Positions 1 to 7,853 of a stretch of DNA of 15,738 nt are shown here, piece by piece (the stretch's first letter is position 1; every line of letters starts with the position of its first letter). The position numbers and the translations under genes are program-made. The stretch spans positions 1-15,738 of the forward strand of contig CAMDMO010000026.1 in assembly GCA_945902255.1 (NCBI GenBank). The letters are read 5' to 3'. The notes below the pieces were generated by a model. The model ran no database searches. It was not told where the DNA came from and saw only the letters and a program-made list of their open reading frames with translations. The stretch comes from Rickettsia typhi. Its GTDB lineage: Bacteria; Pseudomonadota; Alphaproteobacteria; Rickettsiales; UBA1997.

Positions 1-168
1 GACGAAGCAAATGATGAGCTGGTAAAATTTTTATCTAAAATTTTTAAAATTCCTAAATCAAAAATTTCAATTATTCGCGGAAACAGCTCGAGAATTAAAT
101 TAATTAGGATCGATGATGATTTTACTAATAAAAACTACACATCAATATTAAGCACTACCGGACAGTGA
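1..168 (+). CDS. yggU: DUF167/YggU-family protein, 3' end only
   Basis: The window opens inside a rightward reading frame (frame 1) of 55 codons ending at TGA 166-168. The visible protein contains ANDELVKFLSKIF, then KIPKSKISIIRGNSSRIKLIRI. This closely follows the C-terminal half of the small DUF167 (YggU) family, where an (A/G)xAN..L..FL helix is followed by K(S)xVxIxxGxxxRxKxIxI. YggU proteins are about 95-110 residues, so roughly the N-terminal half lies outside the window. The biochemical role of the family is not established. The last 34 bases overlap the 3' end of xthA on the opposite strand, a convergent overlap. The family match is by motif reading only, but it is specific; the start and full length cannot be seen. 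Confidence 0.8.
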   Translation, partial: DEANDELVKFLSKIFKIPKSKISIIRGNSSRIKLIRIDDDFTNKNYTSILSTTGQ

Positions 169-959
169 TCTGAAGCCTTCTCACAATCTCTTACACCTTT
201 ATCTTCAATTGTTGCGCTAATCATTTTATCAGAAGCTAGAGGTGATGCTAAAAGATAATCGATTCGCAATCCTTTATTATGTTGCCAAGCGCCGCCGCGA
301 TAGTCCCACCAACTGAAGGCTTGATTTCTCTGGTTTAGGGCACGATAAGAATCTGTTAATCCAATGTTTAAAAGTGAGCGAAATTTCTGTCTTTCTAGGG
401 GATGAAAACAAACTGTTCCATTTAAACTTTTAGGATCAAAAACATCAATTTCATCAACTCCAACATTATAATCGCCACCAAAAACTGCGATTTCATCATA
501 GCTGAGAAGCTTTTTAAAATGAGCATTGAGGCGATTAAAAAATTCTAATTTATAGGTAAATTTTTTACTGGTTTCAAGCGTTTCATTTTCAAGAATTTCG
601 CCACCGCCATTTGGCACATAAACTGAAGCAACGCGAATTGCTTTACCATTGATCGGAATTACCGCTTCAATATATCTTGCTTGCTCATCAGTTGTTCCGT
701 CCATTGTTGGCAAAGTTTTAACCACATCTTCAATTTTAAATTTAGATAAAATTGCAACACCGTTATAAGATTTTTGACCAGATACGACCGCATTATAGCC
801 CTCGTCAAATAAGGCTGAGAATGGAAATTCCGATTCTACACACTTTAATTCTTGCAAACAAATAATGTCGGGATTGGAGTTTTTTATCCATTCAATAAGC
901 CTTGGCAGACGCGCTTTTACAGAGTTTACATTGAAGCTAGCAATTTTTATTTTGGACAT
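135..959 (-). CDS. xthA: Exodeoxyribonuclease III (AP endonuclease)
   Basis: This encodes a 274-residue exonuclease III, a cytoplasmic base-excision-repair enzyme that cuts 5' of abasic sites and removes blocked 3' ends from duplex DNA. The length is close to the E. coli enzyme (268). All exonuclease/endonuclease/phosphatase-fold motifs are present: FNVNS with Asn10 and Asn12, the metal ligand Glu37 in CLQELK, SVYVPNGG with Tyr114, GGDYNV with Asp163 and Asn165, FSWWDYRGGAW at about 215-225, RIDYLLAS at about 232-239, and the terminal SDHCPVVL with Asp264 and His265. The ATG at 959 is used; no clear Shine-Dalgarno is visible. It is the last gene of a leftward series after murC and the acetyltransferase, with a 41-nt gap upstream. 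Its stop lies inside the 3' end of the convergent YggU-family gene. Assignment is firm. Confidence 0.96.
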   Translation of the reverse strand: MSKIKIASFNVNSVKARLPRLIEWIKNSNPDIICLQELKCVESEFPFSALFDEGYNAVVSGQKSYNGVAILSKFKIEDVVKTLPTMDGTTDEQARYIEAVIPINGKAIRVASVYVPNGGGEILENETLETSKKFTYKLEFFNRLNAHFKKLLSYDEIAVFGGDYNVGVDEIDVFDPKSLNGTVCFHPLERQKFRSLLNIGLTDSYRALNQRNQAFSWWDYRGGAWQHNKGLRIDYLLASPLASDKMISATIEDKGVRDCEKASDHCPVVLNIDV

Positions 960-1000
960 GATTTTAATTTGAATTGCGCGATTTATGATAATTGGTATTG

Positions 1001-1447
1001 CTACAAATCTTTCATAAAATGAAATCCACGGATATAAAAACCTTCGCGATAATAAAGAGAATGAGATTTTTTATTTTCAGTGTAAGAATCTAAAACTATT
1101 TTTTGACAATCTAACTTTTTCGCCTTTTCTTCTAAATAAGCTAAAATTTTCTTTCCAACTCCAAGACTTCTTTTTTCTCTATCAACCACCAAGTTAGAAA
1201 CTTGTAAATAGCGCCCACAATAAAGCATAATAAAAACCCAATAACCAGAAACTCCTACCATTTTTTCATCTAAAAAAGCTGCAACCATTTTAAAATCATT
1301 AGTTGTAACCATCTCTTCAACATAAGATTTATAAGTTGGAAAATCCATTTTATCATACATTTGACTAATCAGAGGATATGCGGACATCATATCTTCTAGA
1401 TTATCTAATTTTTTGATAACAACTTGGTGATGAATTTTTTCTTTCAT
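1001..1447 (-). CDS. GNAT-family N-acetyltransferase
   Basis: This encodes a 148-residue single-domain GNAT acetyltransferase, which transfers an acetyl group from acetyl-CoA to an unidentified amine. The acetyl-CoA pyrophosphate loop (motif A) is visible as LVVDREKRSLGVGKKIL, about residues 89-105, with the R/QxxGxG/A pattern as RSLGVG. It is followed by the motif B-like VLDSYTENKKSHSLYYREGFY, typical of the C-terminal half. The chosen start is the ATG at 1447, one base after the TAA of murC (1449-1451). An upstream TTG at 1456 would give a short overlap with murC but is a poorer start. The spacing implies co-transcription and probably coupled translation with murC. The substrate cannot be inferred; a link to cell-wall metabolism is suggested only by position. 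Confidence 0.87.
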   Translation of the reverse strand: MKEKIHHQVVIKKLDNLEDMMSAYPLISQMYDKMDFPTYKSYVEEMVTTNDFKMVAAFLDEKMVGVSGYWVFIMLYCGRYLQVSNLVVDREKRSLGVGKKILAYLEEKAKKLDCQKIVLDSYTENKKSHSLYYREGFYIRGFHFMKDL

Positions 1448-1448
1448 T

Positions 1449-2864
1449 TTATGCAATAGATTTTAATTGGTCAGCAAGAGCTGCTGCCCAGTAAGTAACT
1501 TTGCCAGCGCCTGTGCAAAATACTAAATCTCCGGGGTTAGCTATATCTTTTACAATTGAAGCCAAATCTTTTTCACTTGGCAATTTTATAACATTTTTAT
1601 GACCAGTTTTTTTAATGCCTTCAATCAAGGAATCTTGACTAACTCCTTCAATTGGCGCCTGCCCTGCTGAATAAATATCAGAGACTATAACATAATCTGC
1701 ATCGCCAAACGCATTACAAAACTCATCAAATAAATCGTGAATTCTGGAATATTTATGAGGCTCAAACACGCAGATAATTTTATGCTTTCCCGCCAATGAT
1801 CTCGCTGCTTCTAGCGTTGTTTTAATTTCGGTTGAGTGATGTCCGTAATCATCAATTATTGTTACGCCGTTATATTCGCCAACTTTAGTAAATCTTCTTT
1901 TTGTGCCATTAAATTTTTCCAAACCTTCTTTGATTTTTTCATTAGTTAATCCAAGAAAATTTCCAATTGCAACTGCCACTAAAGCATTGCTGGCATTGTG
2001 TTTACCATAAATTGGCATTTGAATATTTTCAATTTTTGCACCAGATTTAAACTCAACATCAAATCTTATTCCTCTTGCGTCCATTTGAATATTTTTACCC
2101 ATTAAATCGGCATTTTTTTTAACCGAATAAGTGATTAGATTTTTCTTTTGTTTTTTTAATTTTTCATAAATTTTTTCAACTTCCAAACTGTCGATGCACA
2201 AAACACAAATTCCTTCATCTGGAATTTGATTTATATATTGCTCAAAACAAGATTTTTGCTTTTCAAAACTTCCGCCATATCCTTTAAATTCAAGATGTTC
2301 TGGCTCAATATTGGTAACCGCTCCAATAAAACTTGGAAGATCAATAAAACTTGCGTCAGATTCATCAGATTCTGCAACCAAATATTTTCCTTTACCAATT
2401 TTTGAATTACTGCCGAAATAATGAATTACTCCACCATTTAAAACAGTTGGATCAAGTGCGCCATTTTCTAAAACCACCGAAACCATGCCGGTAGTGCTGG
2501 TTTTACCGTGAGTTCCTGCAATTGTAATTCCTTTATATTCCTTCATTATGATTGCTAACAAATTCGCTCTGGTAATAACCGGAATGCCGCGCTTTTCTGC
2601 TTCAATAATTTCTGGATTTTCTTTTTTGATGATTGAGGTTTCAACAATTAAAGAAACATCGCTGGTAATATTTTCCGCTTTATGACCAACAACATAAGAA
2701 ATTCCTTTATCGCGCATTTTAACGGTAAGGTAATTTTCAGATAGATCTGATCCTTGTACGGGAATTTTAAATTCTCTTAAAATCAATGCTAAAGCACTCA
2801 TGCCAATTCCGCCAAGACCAATGAAGTGTATCTTGCTTTGGTTTTTTATATCTTGAAAATTCAT
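1449..2864 (-). CDS. murC: UDP-N-acetylmuramate--L-alanine ligase
   Basis: This encodes MurC, the cytoplasmic ATP-dependent ligase that adds the first amino acid (L-Ala) to UDP-MurNAc in peptidoglycan synthesis. The Mur-ligase architecture is complete in 471 residues (E. coli 491). The N-terminal UDP-binding loop is HFIGLGGIGMSAL (13-25), the ATP P-loop is GTHGKTSTTGM (117-127), followed by AESDESDASF, TNIEPEHLEFKG (184-194), KHNASNAL (288-295), and the C-terminal domain motif IDDYGHHSTEI (337-347) with CVFEPHKYSR. Start: the ATG at 2864 gives the family-typical N-terminus; a TTG at 2903 would add 13 unconserved hydrophobic residues. The gene is apart from murB/ddl, its frequent neighbours, and is followed by the acetyltransferase after 1 nt. 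It implies a retained peptidoglycan pathway. Confidence 0.96.
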   Translation of the reverse strand: MNFQDIKNQSKIHFIGLGGIGMSALALILREFKIPVQGSDLSENYLTVKMRDKGISYVVGHKAENITSDVSLIVETSIIKKENPEIIEAEKRGIPVITRANLLAIIMKEYKGITIAGTHGKTSTTGMVSVVLENGALDPTVLNGGVIHYFGSNSKIGKGKYLVAESDESDASFIDLPSFIGAVTNIEPEHLEFKGYGGSFEKQKSCFEQYINQIPDEGICVLCIDSLEVEKIYEKLKKQKKNLITYSVKKNADLMGKNIQMDARGIRFDVEFKSGAKIENIQMPIYGKHNASNALVAVAIGNFLGLTNEKIKEGLEKFNGTKRRFTKVGEYNGVTIIDDYGHHSTEIKTTLEAARSLAGKHKIICVFEPHKYSRIHDLFDEFCNAFGDADYVIVSDIYSAGQAPIEGVSQDSLIEGIKKTGHKNVIKLPSEKDLASIVKDIANPGDLVFCTGAGKVTYWAAALADQLKSIA

Positions 2865-2892
2865 TTGAAATTTAGTTAAGAGAAGGAAGTAA

Positions 2893-2924
2893 TTTATAAG
2901 CAAAATGCTTTATTGAGCGGTCAA
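2893..2924 (-). promoter_or_regulatory. Candidate promoter for murC
   Basis: On the minus strand the murC-nth intergenic gap holds TTGACC (2919-2924), close to the -35 consensus, and TATAAA (2893-2898) as a -10. The 20-nt spacer is longer than the usual 16-18, so the call is tentative. The same gap must also serve nth on the plus strand; there TTGAGC (2913-2918) with ACATAT (2936-2941) at 17 nt is the best candidate and is weak. A small palindrome, AAGCA-AAA-TGCTT (2898-2910), lies between the two genes. Confidence 0.3.
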
Positions 2925-2966
2925 ACTAAATGGCTACATATATTTGTAAAATAAAAATTGATTAAA

Positions 2967-3602
2967 ATGAATAAAAAAATAATCGATCGAATTTTTGCCA
3001 TTTGGCAGAAAAAAAATCCTCATCCAAAAACTGAGCTTGTTTTTACAAATAATTATACACTTTTAGTGGCGGTAGTTTTATCGGCGCAAAGCACTGATAT
3101 TGGTGTAAATAAAGCAACTAAGTCACTTTTTTTAATTGCTGACACGCCAGAAAAAATGTTAAAATTAGGAGAGAAGAATTTAAAAAAATATATAAATACT
3201 ATCGGTCTTTATAATGGTAAAGCAGCCAATATTATCAGGCTTTCTGAGCAATTAATTGAAAAATTTAATTCTGAAGTTCCAAATGATTTTGAAAAATTAA
3301 AATCACTACCCGGAGTTGGTCAAAAAACTGCTAATGTTGTGCTGAATTGCGCTTTTGGACATTCCACTATTGCTGTTGATACCCATGTTTTCCGCGTGGC
3401 TAATCGCATTGGCTTTTCTGATGAAACCACCCCAGAAAAAACCGAAATTGCCTTATTAAAAAACATTCCTAAAAAATGGCAAAATCATGCGCATCATTGG
3501 ATGATTTTACATGGAAGATATGTTTGCAAAGCTAGGAAACCGGAGTGCTGGAAGTGTGAGGTTGCAGAGTTTTGTAAATTTACAAGCATTGATTACAACT
3601 AG
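2967..3602 (+). CDS. nth: Endonuclease III (DNA glycosylase/AP lyase)
   Basis: This encodes endonuclease III, the iron-sulfur DNA glycosylase/AP lyase that removes oxidised pyrimidines in base-excision repair. From the ATG at 2967 the protein has 211 residues, the same length as the E. coli enzyme, and the key residues fall at the same numbers: catalytic Lys120 in the helix-hairpin-helix LPGVGQKTANVV (114-125), catalytic Asp138 in IAVDTHVFRVANR, and the cluster ligands Cys187, Cys194, Cys197 and Cys203 in a C-x6-C-x2-C-x5-C pattern. This register also decides the start against an upstream TTG at 2958. It is divergent from murC. No clear Shine-Dalgarno is visible. No hairpin-plus-T-tract terminator stands out in the 126 nt before the next gene. 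Confidence 0.97.
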   Translation: MNKKIIDRIFAIWQKKNPHPKTELVFTNNYTLLVAVVLSAQSTDIGVNKATKSLFLIADTPEKMLKLGEKNLKKYINTIGLYNGKAANIIRLSEQLIEKFNSEVPNDFEKLKSLPGVGQKTANVVLNCAFGHSTIAVDTHVFRVANRIGFSDETTPEKTEIALLKNIPKKWQNHAHHWMILHGRYVCKARKPECWKCEVAEFCKFTSIDYN

Positions 3603-3728
3603 ATAATATGTTGCAAATTGCACTTTCTAAAAATGCATTAGAATCTTGCTTATTATTTTTACCAATTATATGTAGGCTGGTCTTCTCACTAGAGATTGGG
3701 AAAATAATTTAAAAAATATTGACAACAT

Positions 3729-6700
3729 ATGGCAAGAGGAGTTTCTGGCTTTAATAACGGACTATCTACAAGAGTATTCACAGCCTTAGTGGCGACTGAA
3801 TCCCCTCCAAAAAAAGAAGGTGAAGGCGGAATATCCGCACCTGAAACCGAAGTATTAGTAGCTGGAGCTGGGGCTGGAGCCGGAGATGAATTAAGATCAG
3901 CATCAACTATAAAAATATTTAGTAAATATACCATAGATTTACTAAATAGTTATTACGATCTAGGCAAAGAAAGTGAGGATTATGATTCAGCAGAGCTTTT
4001 GGAGCATTTTCGTAATTGGAAACTGCGCGATGCTTCGCCAGAAGAATATGAAAAACTTTCGCCCGAAGAAGTAAAGAGAGATGTAAAAAATACTATAGAT
4101 GCGATAGTTAGATTTTTAGATGAAAGAGGTATAAATTCTTCAAGATACAAAGAAGGAAGTATATTTTACAGAAAAATGACTGGGGGCTTAGCGGATGATG
4201 ATTCACATACAGGAATAGAAAGCGAATCTCATCTATCAGAAGTCAATTCCTTATATAGAAGTAAGTTTATCACAACCTTCATGAAGGAAGCCTTGGTATT
4301 TGTCAACATCTTATCAAGACAGCCCGATGCTTCCATAAAAAACTCTTTATCGCAGTTTCCACCAGTTGACGATGAACAATATCGACGCCTTTCAAAACTA
4401 AGAAACGCTCAGATGAATGCTTATATGCCGCTAAAATCTAAAGAGATGCCATGGATGGATCGCACACTCTCAGATTGTCACAGAGATTTTGTTAAAGAAC
4501 ATTGTAAGGGCGTACCAATGGATCCCGCTTATCGTCCTCAACTTTTTTCTGCAATTGAGCATCTTTTGGGAGTTGGCATAAAAGAGGAAGATACCTTGTT
4601 GGCAATGCAACAAATACCAGCAAACATTGCTTGCAGAATTTTGCACGATTATGCGCCACAGATGAAAACAAAGATCACAAAAAGAAGATTAAAAGATCAA
4701 AAAGATGCTATACACGCTATAGAAATAGCGAACAGGGATAAATTTAGGCCAGAGGAAATAAGAGAGGTATTTTATAATTTTGGATTTAGCGATATTAATG
4801 GAATTCTAATAGAAGAATATTTAGCGGATTCGGCCACTGGGACTTGGAGCGCAGAAAAAGCTGCCACGCTTTTTCCAGAAATAGAGTTTATAGATTCGGT
4901 TACTTTAACAAGACCCTATGATTTTACAAATCAGGAACATGAGCCTAAATCTCTTGGCCTTCTTTCAACTCCTGAAGAGCGCGTTCCTAACTTAGTTTTA
5001 AGCGACAATGAAGATGAGTGTAATGCTGGATTACAAGCCTTATTATTAGTTCGAACAAATTTAGGTGGCAGCTCTAGGCAATTTGTAAATTTTATCAGAA
5101 TAATTGGTAAAAGTCTTTTGGCCAATAAAACAACTAGGCATTTTGGCGATAGATCTCCAGCTGCAATTGCCGACGCAGAAGAATCTATTGCAGAGGGAAT
5201 TAATTTTTTGAAATCAAAATCAGAAAGTAATTCTATCGCAAAAGAAATTTTTGACTCTTACTCAAAAATAACTGATGGCGCTAGCATAGAATCTGACATA
5301 GGCGAAATTAGGCGCTCTCCAGCTAAGTATTTAGATACTTTGATCGATAATGAAAAAGTGGCAATTCTCGAAAACTTATTTCATAACCAACATCTATTTA
5401 CAGCCTTATCTGCCCTGATAAATAAATCAACTTCACTTGATGAAGACAAGCTGGTTATTTTGGGCGCAAAATTAGCTTATCTTGGAGCTAAATTTAATGC
5501 TCCTGAAGTTATTGAATATGTTGCGAGCGGATTTACTCACCACGAAGTCAGTGATGATGAGTCATACCCACATCTTTCGCAAAGAATGCTTCTCGAAGGA
5601 CTTTTTCTTTGCGAAAAAACCGTTGATGGAGAAATTGTTAGCGGATTAGAGCACCTAGTAGAGAATCATCCCGAAATGTTTTGCAGCAGAATATTGGGCG
5701 ATATTTCATTATTTTTACGACCAGCACTACCAAATGGTCAGAATATATTTCACAGACTGGCTAGCAAAGGAGATATTGGCTCTATAGATATAATTATGAA
5801 TCCTAGATGGGATATATTTAGCGATGAATTTAAGCGGGACATTTGCACAGAACTAGATAAATCAGGAAAAACAGCGCAAGATTTAATGGATGAGCTAAAC
5901 AAGAATGATGAAAACAGCATATTTCGTAAGATTTTTTTACAGAAGACTCGCGATGGCAAAGAGATATTCAACCCTGAATTTAAAAAGGTTTTTTCTGCAG
6001 CATCTGAATATAAAGATTTAGTTAGTGGTAAAGAGGTATTAATAAAAAGATCATTACTAGATTCTTTTACTGAGTCACTCGAAGCATCAGTCACTGGTGA
6101 CCTACTTTATAATGTTGATAGATTTGGATTCGACTTTACAAATGCCCTTCTAAATATAAGGGAAAATAAAACAAAAGTATTTACCGCTGAATTTAAAGCA
6201 TCTCTTTCCCAACAAAGAGATGCAAGCGGCAAAACTCCACTAGATTTAGCGATAGAAAATGCTAAAAAAAATCCAAGCAAATTTTATGCGGTTGCTTACT
6301 GCATCTCATTTGATAACTCACGCTCTTTAAGCAACCCCGTTGAATTATTGGAATATTTTGCAAATAGAGATACTTTTAATGAAGATGGAGTTGGTTTATC
6401 TATTGACGCTATAATAACAAACAGCTTCATAAGGGCTCAAGAAGACTTGGAAAACAAATTAGATAATTTTAGAAAGTTTAAAAAAATTCTTGAATTAGAT
6501 ATAGGTGAAGAAAATAAATTAAAGCTACAAAAATTAATTGAATCATATAGGGAAGAGCTTTTATCTTCTCCGGAGTTATTGCCATTTTTAACTCACGAAC
6601 TTCCATGCATCCAGGCTTCTATGGAAAAGAACTCACTTGCTGTAATTTTGTTAATAGAGACTGGAAAAAGTTCAATAGAAGAAAAAAAAGGTTATAATGA

Positions 6701-7754
6701 CTACAGTGTTTTACATTACGCAGCTATCAGTGGAGATCAAAATCTTGTTAGATATCTAATCAAAAAAGGAGCTGATGCTAATTATGCGGCAATTTCTAAA
6801 TCTAGAACGATAGTTACTCCTTTAGCAATAGCGGTTCGAAATAATAATGAAGATTTGGTTAGAATTTTGTTACAAGCCGGCGCAAAACCGCCAAGTTTAT
6901 TGGAATCTGGAGAGATAAATTTAGCAGAATTTAATAATTTGGAAGAAAGGGATCATTCCAGAATAAAGCCAGCTATAACAAGAATGTTAAAAAATGCTGC
7001 CTCAGCTTTATCAGCAGAGCCAGTTGTAACCTCCACCGAAAAAGAATCAGAAATTAGTGGACTTCCAGCCGGCGCTCCTACCCTACCTCCTGCAATCGAT
7101 ACTACTGATAAATTCACCCCGTCTTCTATGGGTGAAGCTCTTGGATTTGGTATTTCGCCTTTCACAGCTAGAGCTGGACAGACAGCTGCAAAGGCTAGTA
7201 ATATAAGAAGAGCTAGCGTTGCAAAGTCAACTCCAAGCGAGGAAGTATTACCCTCATATTCATCCCTGCATCGCGCAGTTGCGGGTGGCAATGAAACATT
7301 GGTTATCTCCTTAATTGAAGGAGGAGCCAACGTTAATCAAGTGGCACTTTCTAAATCTAAAACAATAGTTACTCCTTTAGCAATAGCAGTTCGAAATAAT
7401 AATGAAGATTTGGTTAGAATTTTGTTGCAAGCCGGCGCAAAACCGCCAAGTTTATTGGACTCTGGAGAAATAAATTTAGCAGAATTTAATAATTTGGAAA
7501 AAAGTGATCATTCCAGAATAAAGCCAGCTATAACAAAAATGTTAAAAGAAGCCAATCAACAAGGAGTTGCAGCTCCAAGCACCGGAGCAGCTGCAGGCAC
7601 CTCCAGTGAGCCAGCTGGCTTAGAGTTCACCGCCATTTCACCACTGGTATCAGCGGCAGGAAGAGCGGCAGCTAGAGCTCCATCCAGGACGCCTCGTGTA
7701 GGAGATACGCCAAGACTTAGTTTGGCCGCAACAGCCCCTCAACATAAGCGATAA
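3729..7754 (+). CDS. Large ankyrin-repeat protein, function unknown
   Basis: This gene encodes a 1341-residue protein I do not recognise as a named family. The N-terminus is Gly/Ala/Glu-rich (AGAGAGAGDE near residue 42) and has no signal peptide or membrane segment. Residues about 50-650 are mostly acidic, probably helical, and unassigned. Degenerate ankyrin-like helices appear at about 667-690 (NGQNIFHRLASKGDI) and about 830-845 (DASGKTPLDLAIENA). Clear ankyrin pairs occur at about 985-1055 (YSVLHYAAISGDQNLVRYLI, then TPLAIAVRNNNEDLVRILL) and about 1176-1240 (YSSLHRAVAGGNETLVISLI, then the same TPLAIAV unit). Each pair is followed by the same helix (FNNLE..DHSRIKPAIT.ML) and a Pro/Ala/Ser/Thr-rich linker; the last linker forms a basic C-terminal tail ending in HKR. 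Ankyrin proteins of intracellular alphaproteobacteria are often secreted effectors; that role is inference here. An in-frame TGA at 3720-3722 limits the start; no Shine-Dalgarno is seen. Confidence 0.85.
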   Translation: MARGVSGFNNGLSTRVFTALVATESPPKKEGEGGISAPETEVLVAGAGAGAGDELRSASTIKIFSKYTIDLLNSYYDLGKESEDYDSAELLEHFRNWKLRDASPEEYEKLSPEEVKRDVKNTIDAIVRFLDERGINSSRYKEGSIFYRKMTGGLADDDSHTGIESESHLSEVNSLYRSKFITTFMKEALVFVNILSRQPDASIKNSLSQFPPVDDEQYRRLSKLRNAQMNAYMPLKSKEMPWMDRTLSDCHRDFVKEHCKGVPMDPAYRPQLFSAIEHLLGVGIKEEDTLLAMQQIPANIACRILHDYAPQMKTKITKRRLKDQKDAIHAIEIANRDKFRPEEIREVFYNFGFSDINGILIEEYLADSATGTWSAEKAATLFPEIEFIDSVTLTRPYDFTNQEHEPKSLGLLSTPEERVPNLVLSDNEDECNAGLQALLLVRTNLGGSSRQFVNFIRIIGKSLLANKTTRHFGDRSPAAIADAEESIAEGINFLKSKSESNSIAKEIFDSYSKITDGASIESDIGEIRRSPAKYLDTLIDNEKVAILENLFHNQHLFTALSALINKSTSLDEDKLVILGAKLAYLGAKFNAPEVIEYVASGFTHHEVSDDESYPHLSQRMLLEGLFLCEKTVDGEIVSGLEHLVENHPEMFCSRILGDISLFLRPALPNGQNIFHRLASKGDIGSIDIIMNPRWDIFSDEFKRDICTELDKSGKTAQDLMDELNKNDENSIFRKIFLQKTRDGKEIFNPEFKKVFSAASEYKDLVSGKEVLIKRSLLDSFTESLEASVTGDLLYNVDRFGFDFTNALLNIRENKTKVFTAEFKASLSQQRDASGKTPLDLAIENAKKNPSKFYAVAYCISFDNSRSLSNPVELLEYFANRDTFNEDGVGLSIDAIITNSFIRAQEDLENKLDNFRKFKKILELDIGEENKLKLQKLIESYREELLSSPELLPFLTHELPCIQASMEKNSLAVILLIETGKSSIEEKKGYNDYSVLHYAAISGDQNLVRYLIKKGADANYAAISKSRTIVTPLAIAVRNNNEDLVRILLQAGAKPPSLLESGEINLAEFNNLEERDHSRIKPAITRMLKNAASALSAEPVVTSTEKESEISGLPAGAPTLPPAIDTTDKFTPSSMGEALGFGISPFTARAGQTAAKASNIRRASVAKSTPSEEVLPSYSSLHRAVAGGNETLVISLIEGGANVNQVALSKSKTIVTPLAIAVRNNNEDLVRILLQAGAKPPSLLDSGEINLAEFNNLEKSDHSRIKPAITKMLKEANQQGVAAPSTGAAAGTSSEPAGLEFTAISPLVSAAGRAAARAPSRTPRVGDTPRLSLAATAPQHKR
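6793..6992 (+). repeat. Intragenic direct repeat, copy 1
   Basis: This 200-bp segment is repeated at 7348-7547 with a constant 555-bp (185-codon) offset and no indels. I count nine mismatches by eye, about 95% identity. It encodes the second ankyrin unit of the first module (TPLAIAVRNNNEDLVRILL), the AGAKPPSLL stretch and the following helix. Confidence 0.92.
7348..7547 (+). repeat. Intragenic direct repeat, copy 2
   Basis: This is the partner of 6793-6992, in frame and without indels. The codons just upstream, for the first ankyrin unit of each module, are much more diverged (LHYAAISGDQNLVRYL versus LHRAVAGGNETLVISL). The near-identity therefore starts abruptly at the TTTCTAAATCT shared by both copies. 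Confidence 0.92.
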
Positions 7755-7776
7755 TCAATTTTTAAAGAACCGTTTT

Positions 7777-7825
7777 AGAACTTATCCCTAAATAATTTTT
7801 TCACATTAATTTAGGAATAAGTTCT
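7777..7825. terminator. Strong hairpin between convergent genes
   Basis: The arms AGAACTTATCCCTAAAT (7777-7793) and ATTTAGGAATAAGTTCT (7809-7825) pair at 16 of 17 positions around a 15-nt loop that contains a T6 run. The outer motifs GTTTTAGA (7772-7779) and TCTAAAAC (7833-7840) are also inverted. It sits between the convergent ankyrin gene and recJ, 22 nt after the ankyrin stop, so a bidirectional terminator is the natural reading. A classical T tract directly after the stem is lacking. Confidence 0.65.
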
Positions 7826-7853
7826 TAATCCATCTAAAACATTACTCTAATTT

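Noticed and set aside
2865..2903. Longer MurC starting at the TTG at 2903
   Set aside because: The added residues are unconserved and hydrophobic, and the ATG at 2864 sits just before the conserved nucleotide-binding loop. Similar upstream TTG starts were rejected for the acetyltransferase (1456), nth (2958) and recJ (9671).
3603..3728. Promoter or terminator between nth and the ankyrin gene
   Set aside because: TTGCTT and TATATG are present but spaced 15 nt apart with poor matches, and no hairpin with a T tract was found.
6953..7330. Open frames on the minus strand inside the ankyrin gene (also 3689-3934, 4931-5125, 5750-6094)
   Set aside because: They are antisense to a long coding frame, show no family motifs, and have low-complexity or unconvincing composition.
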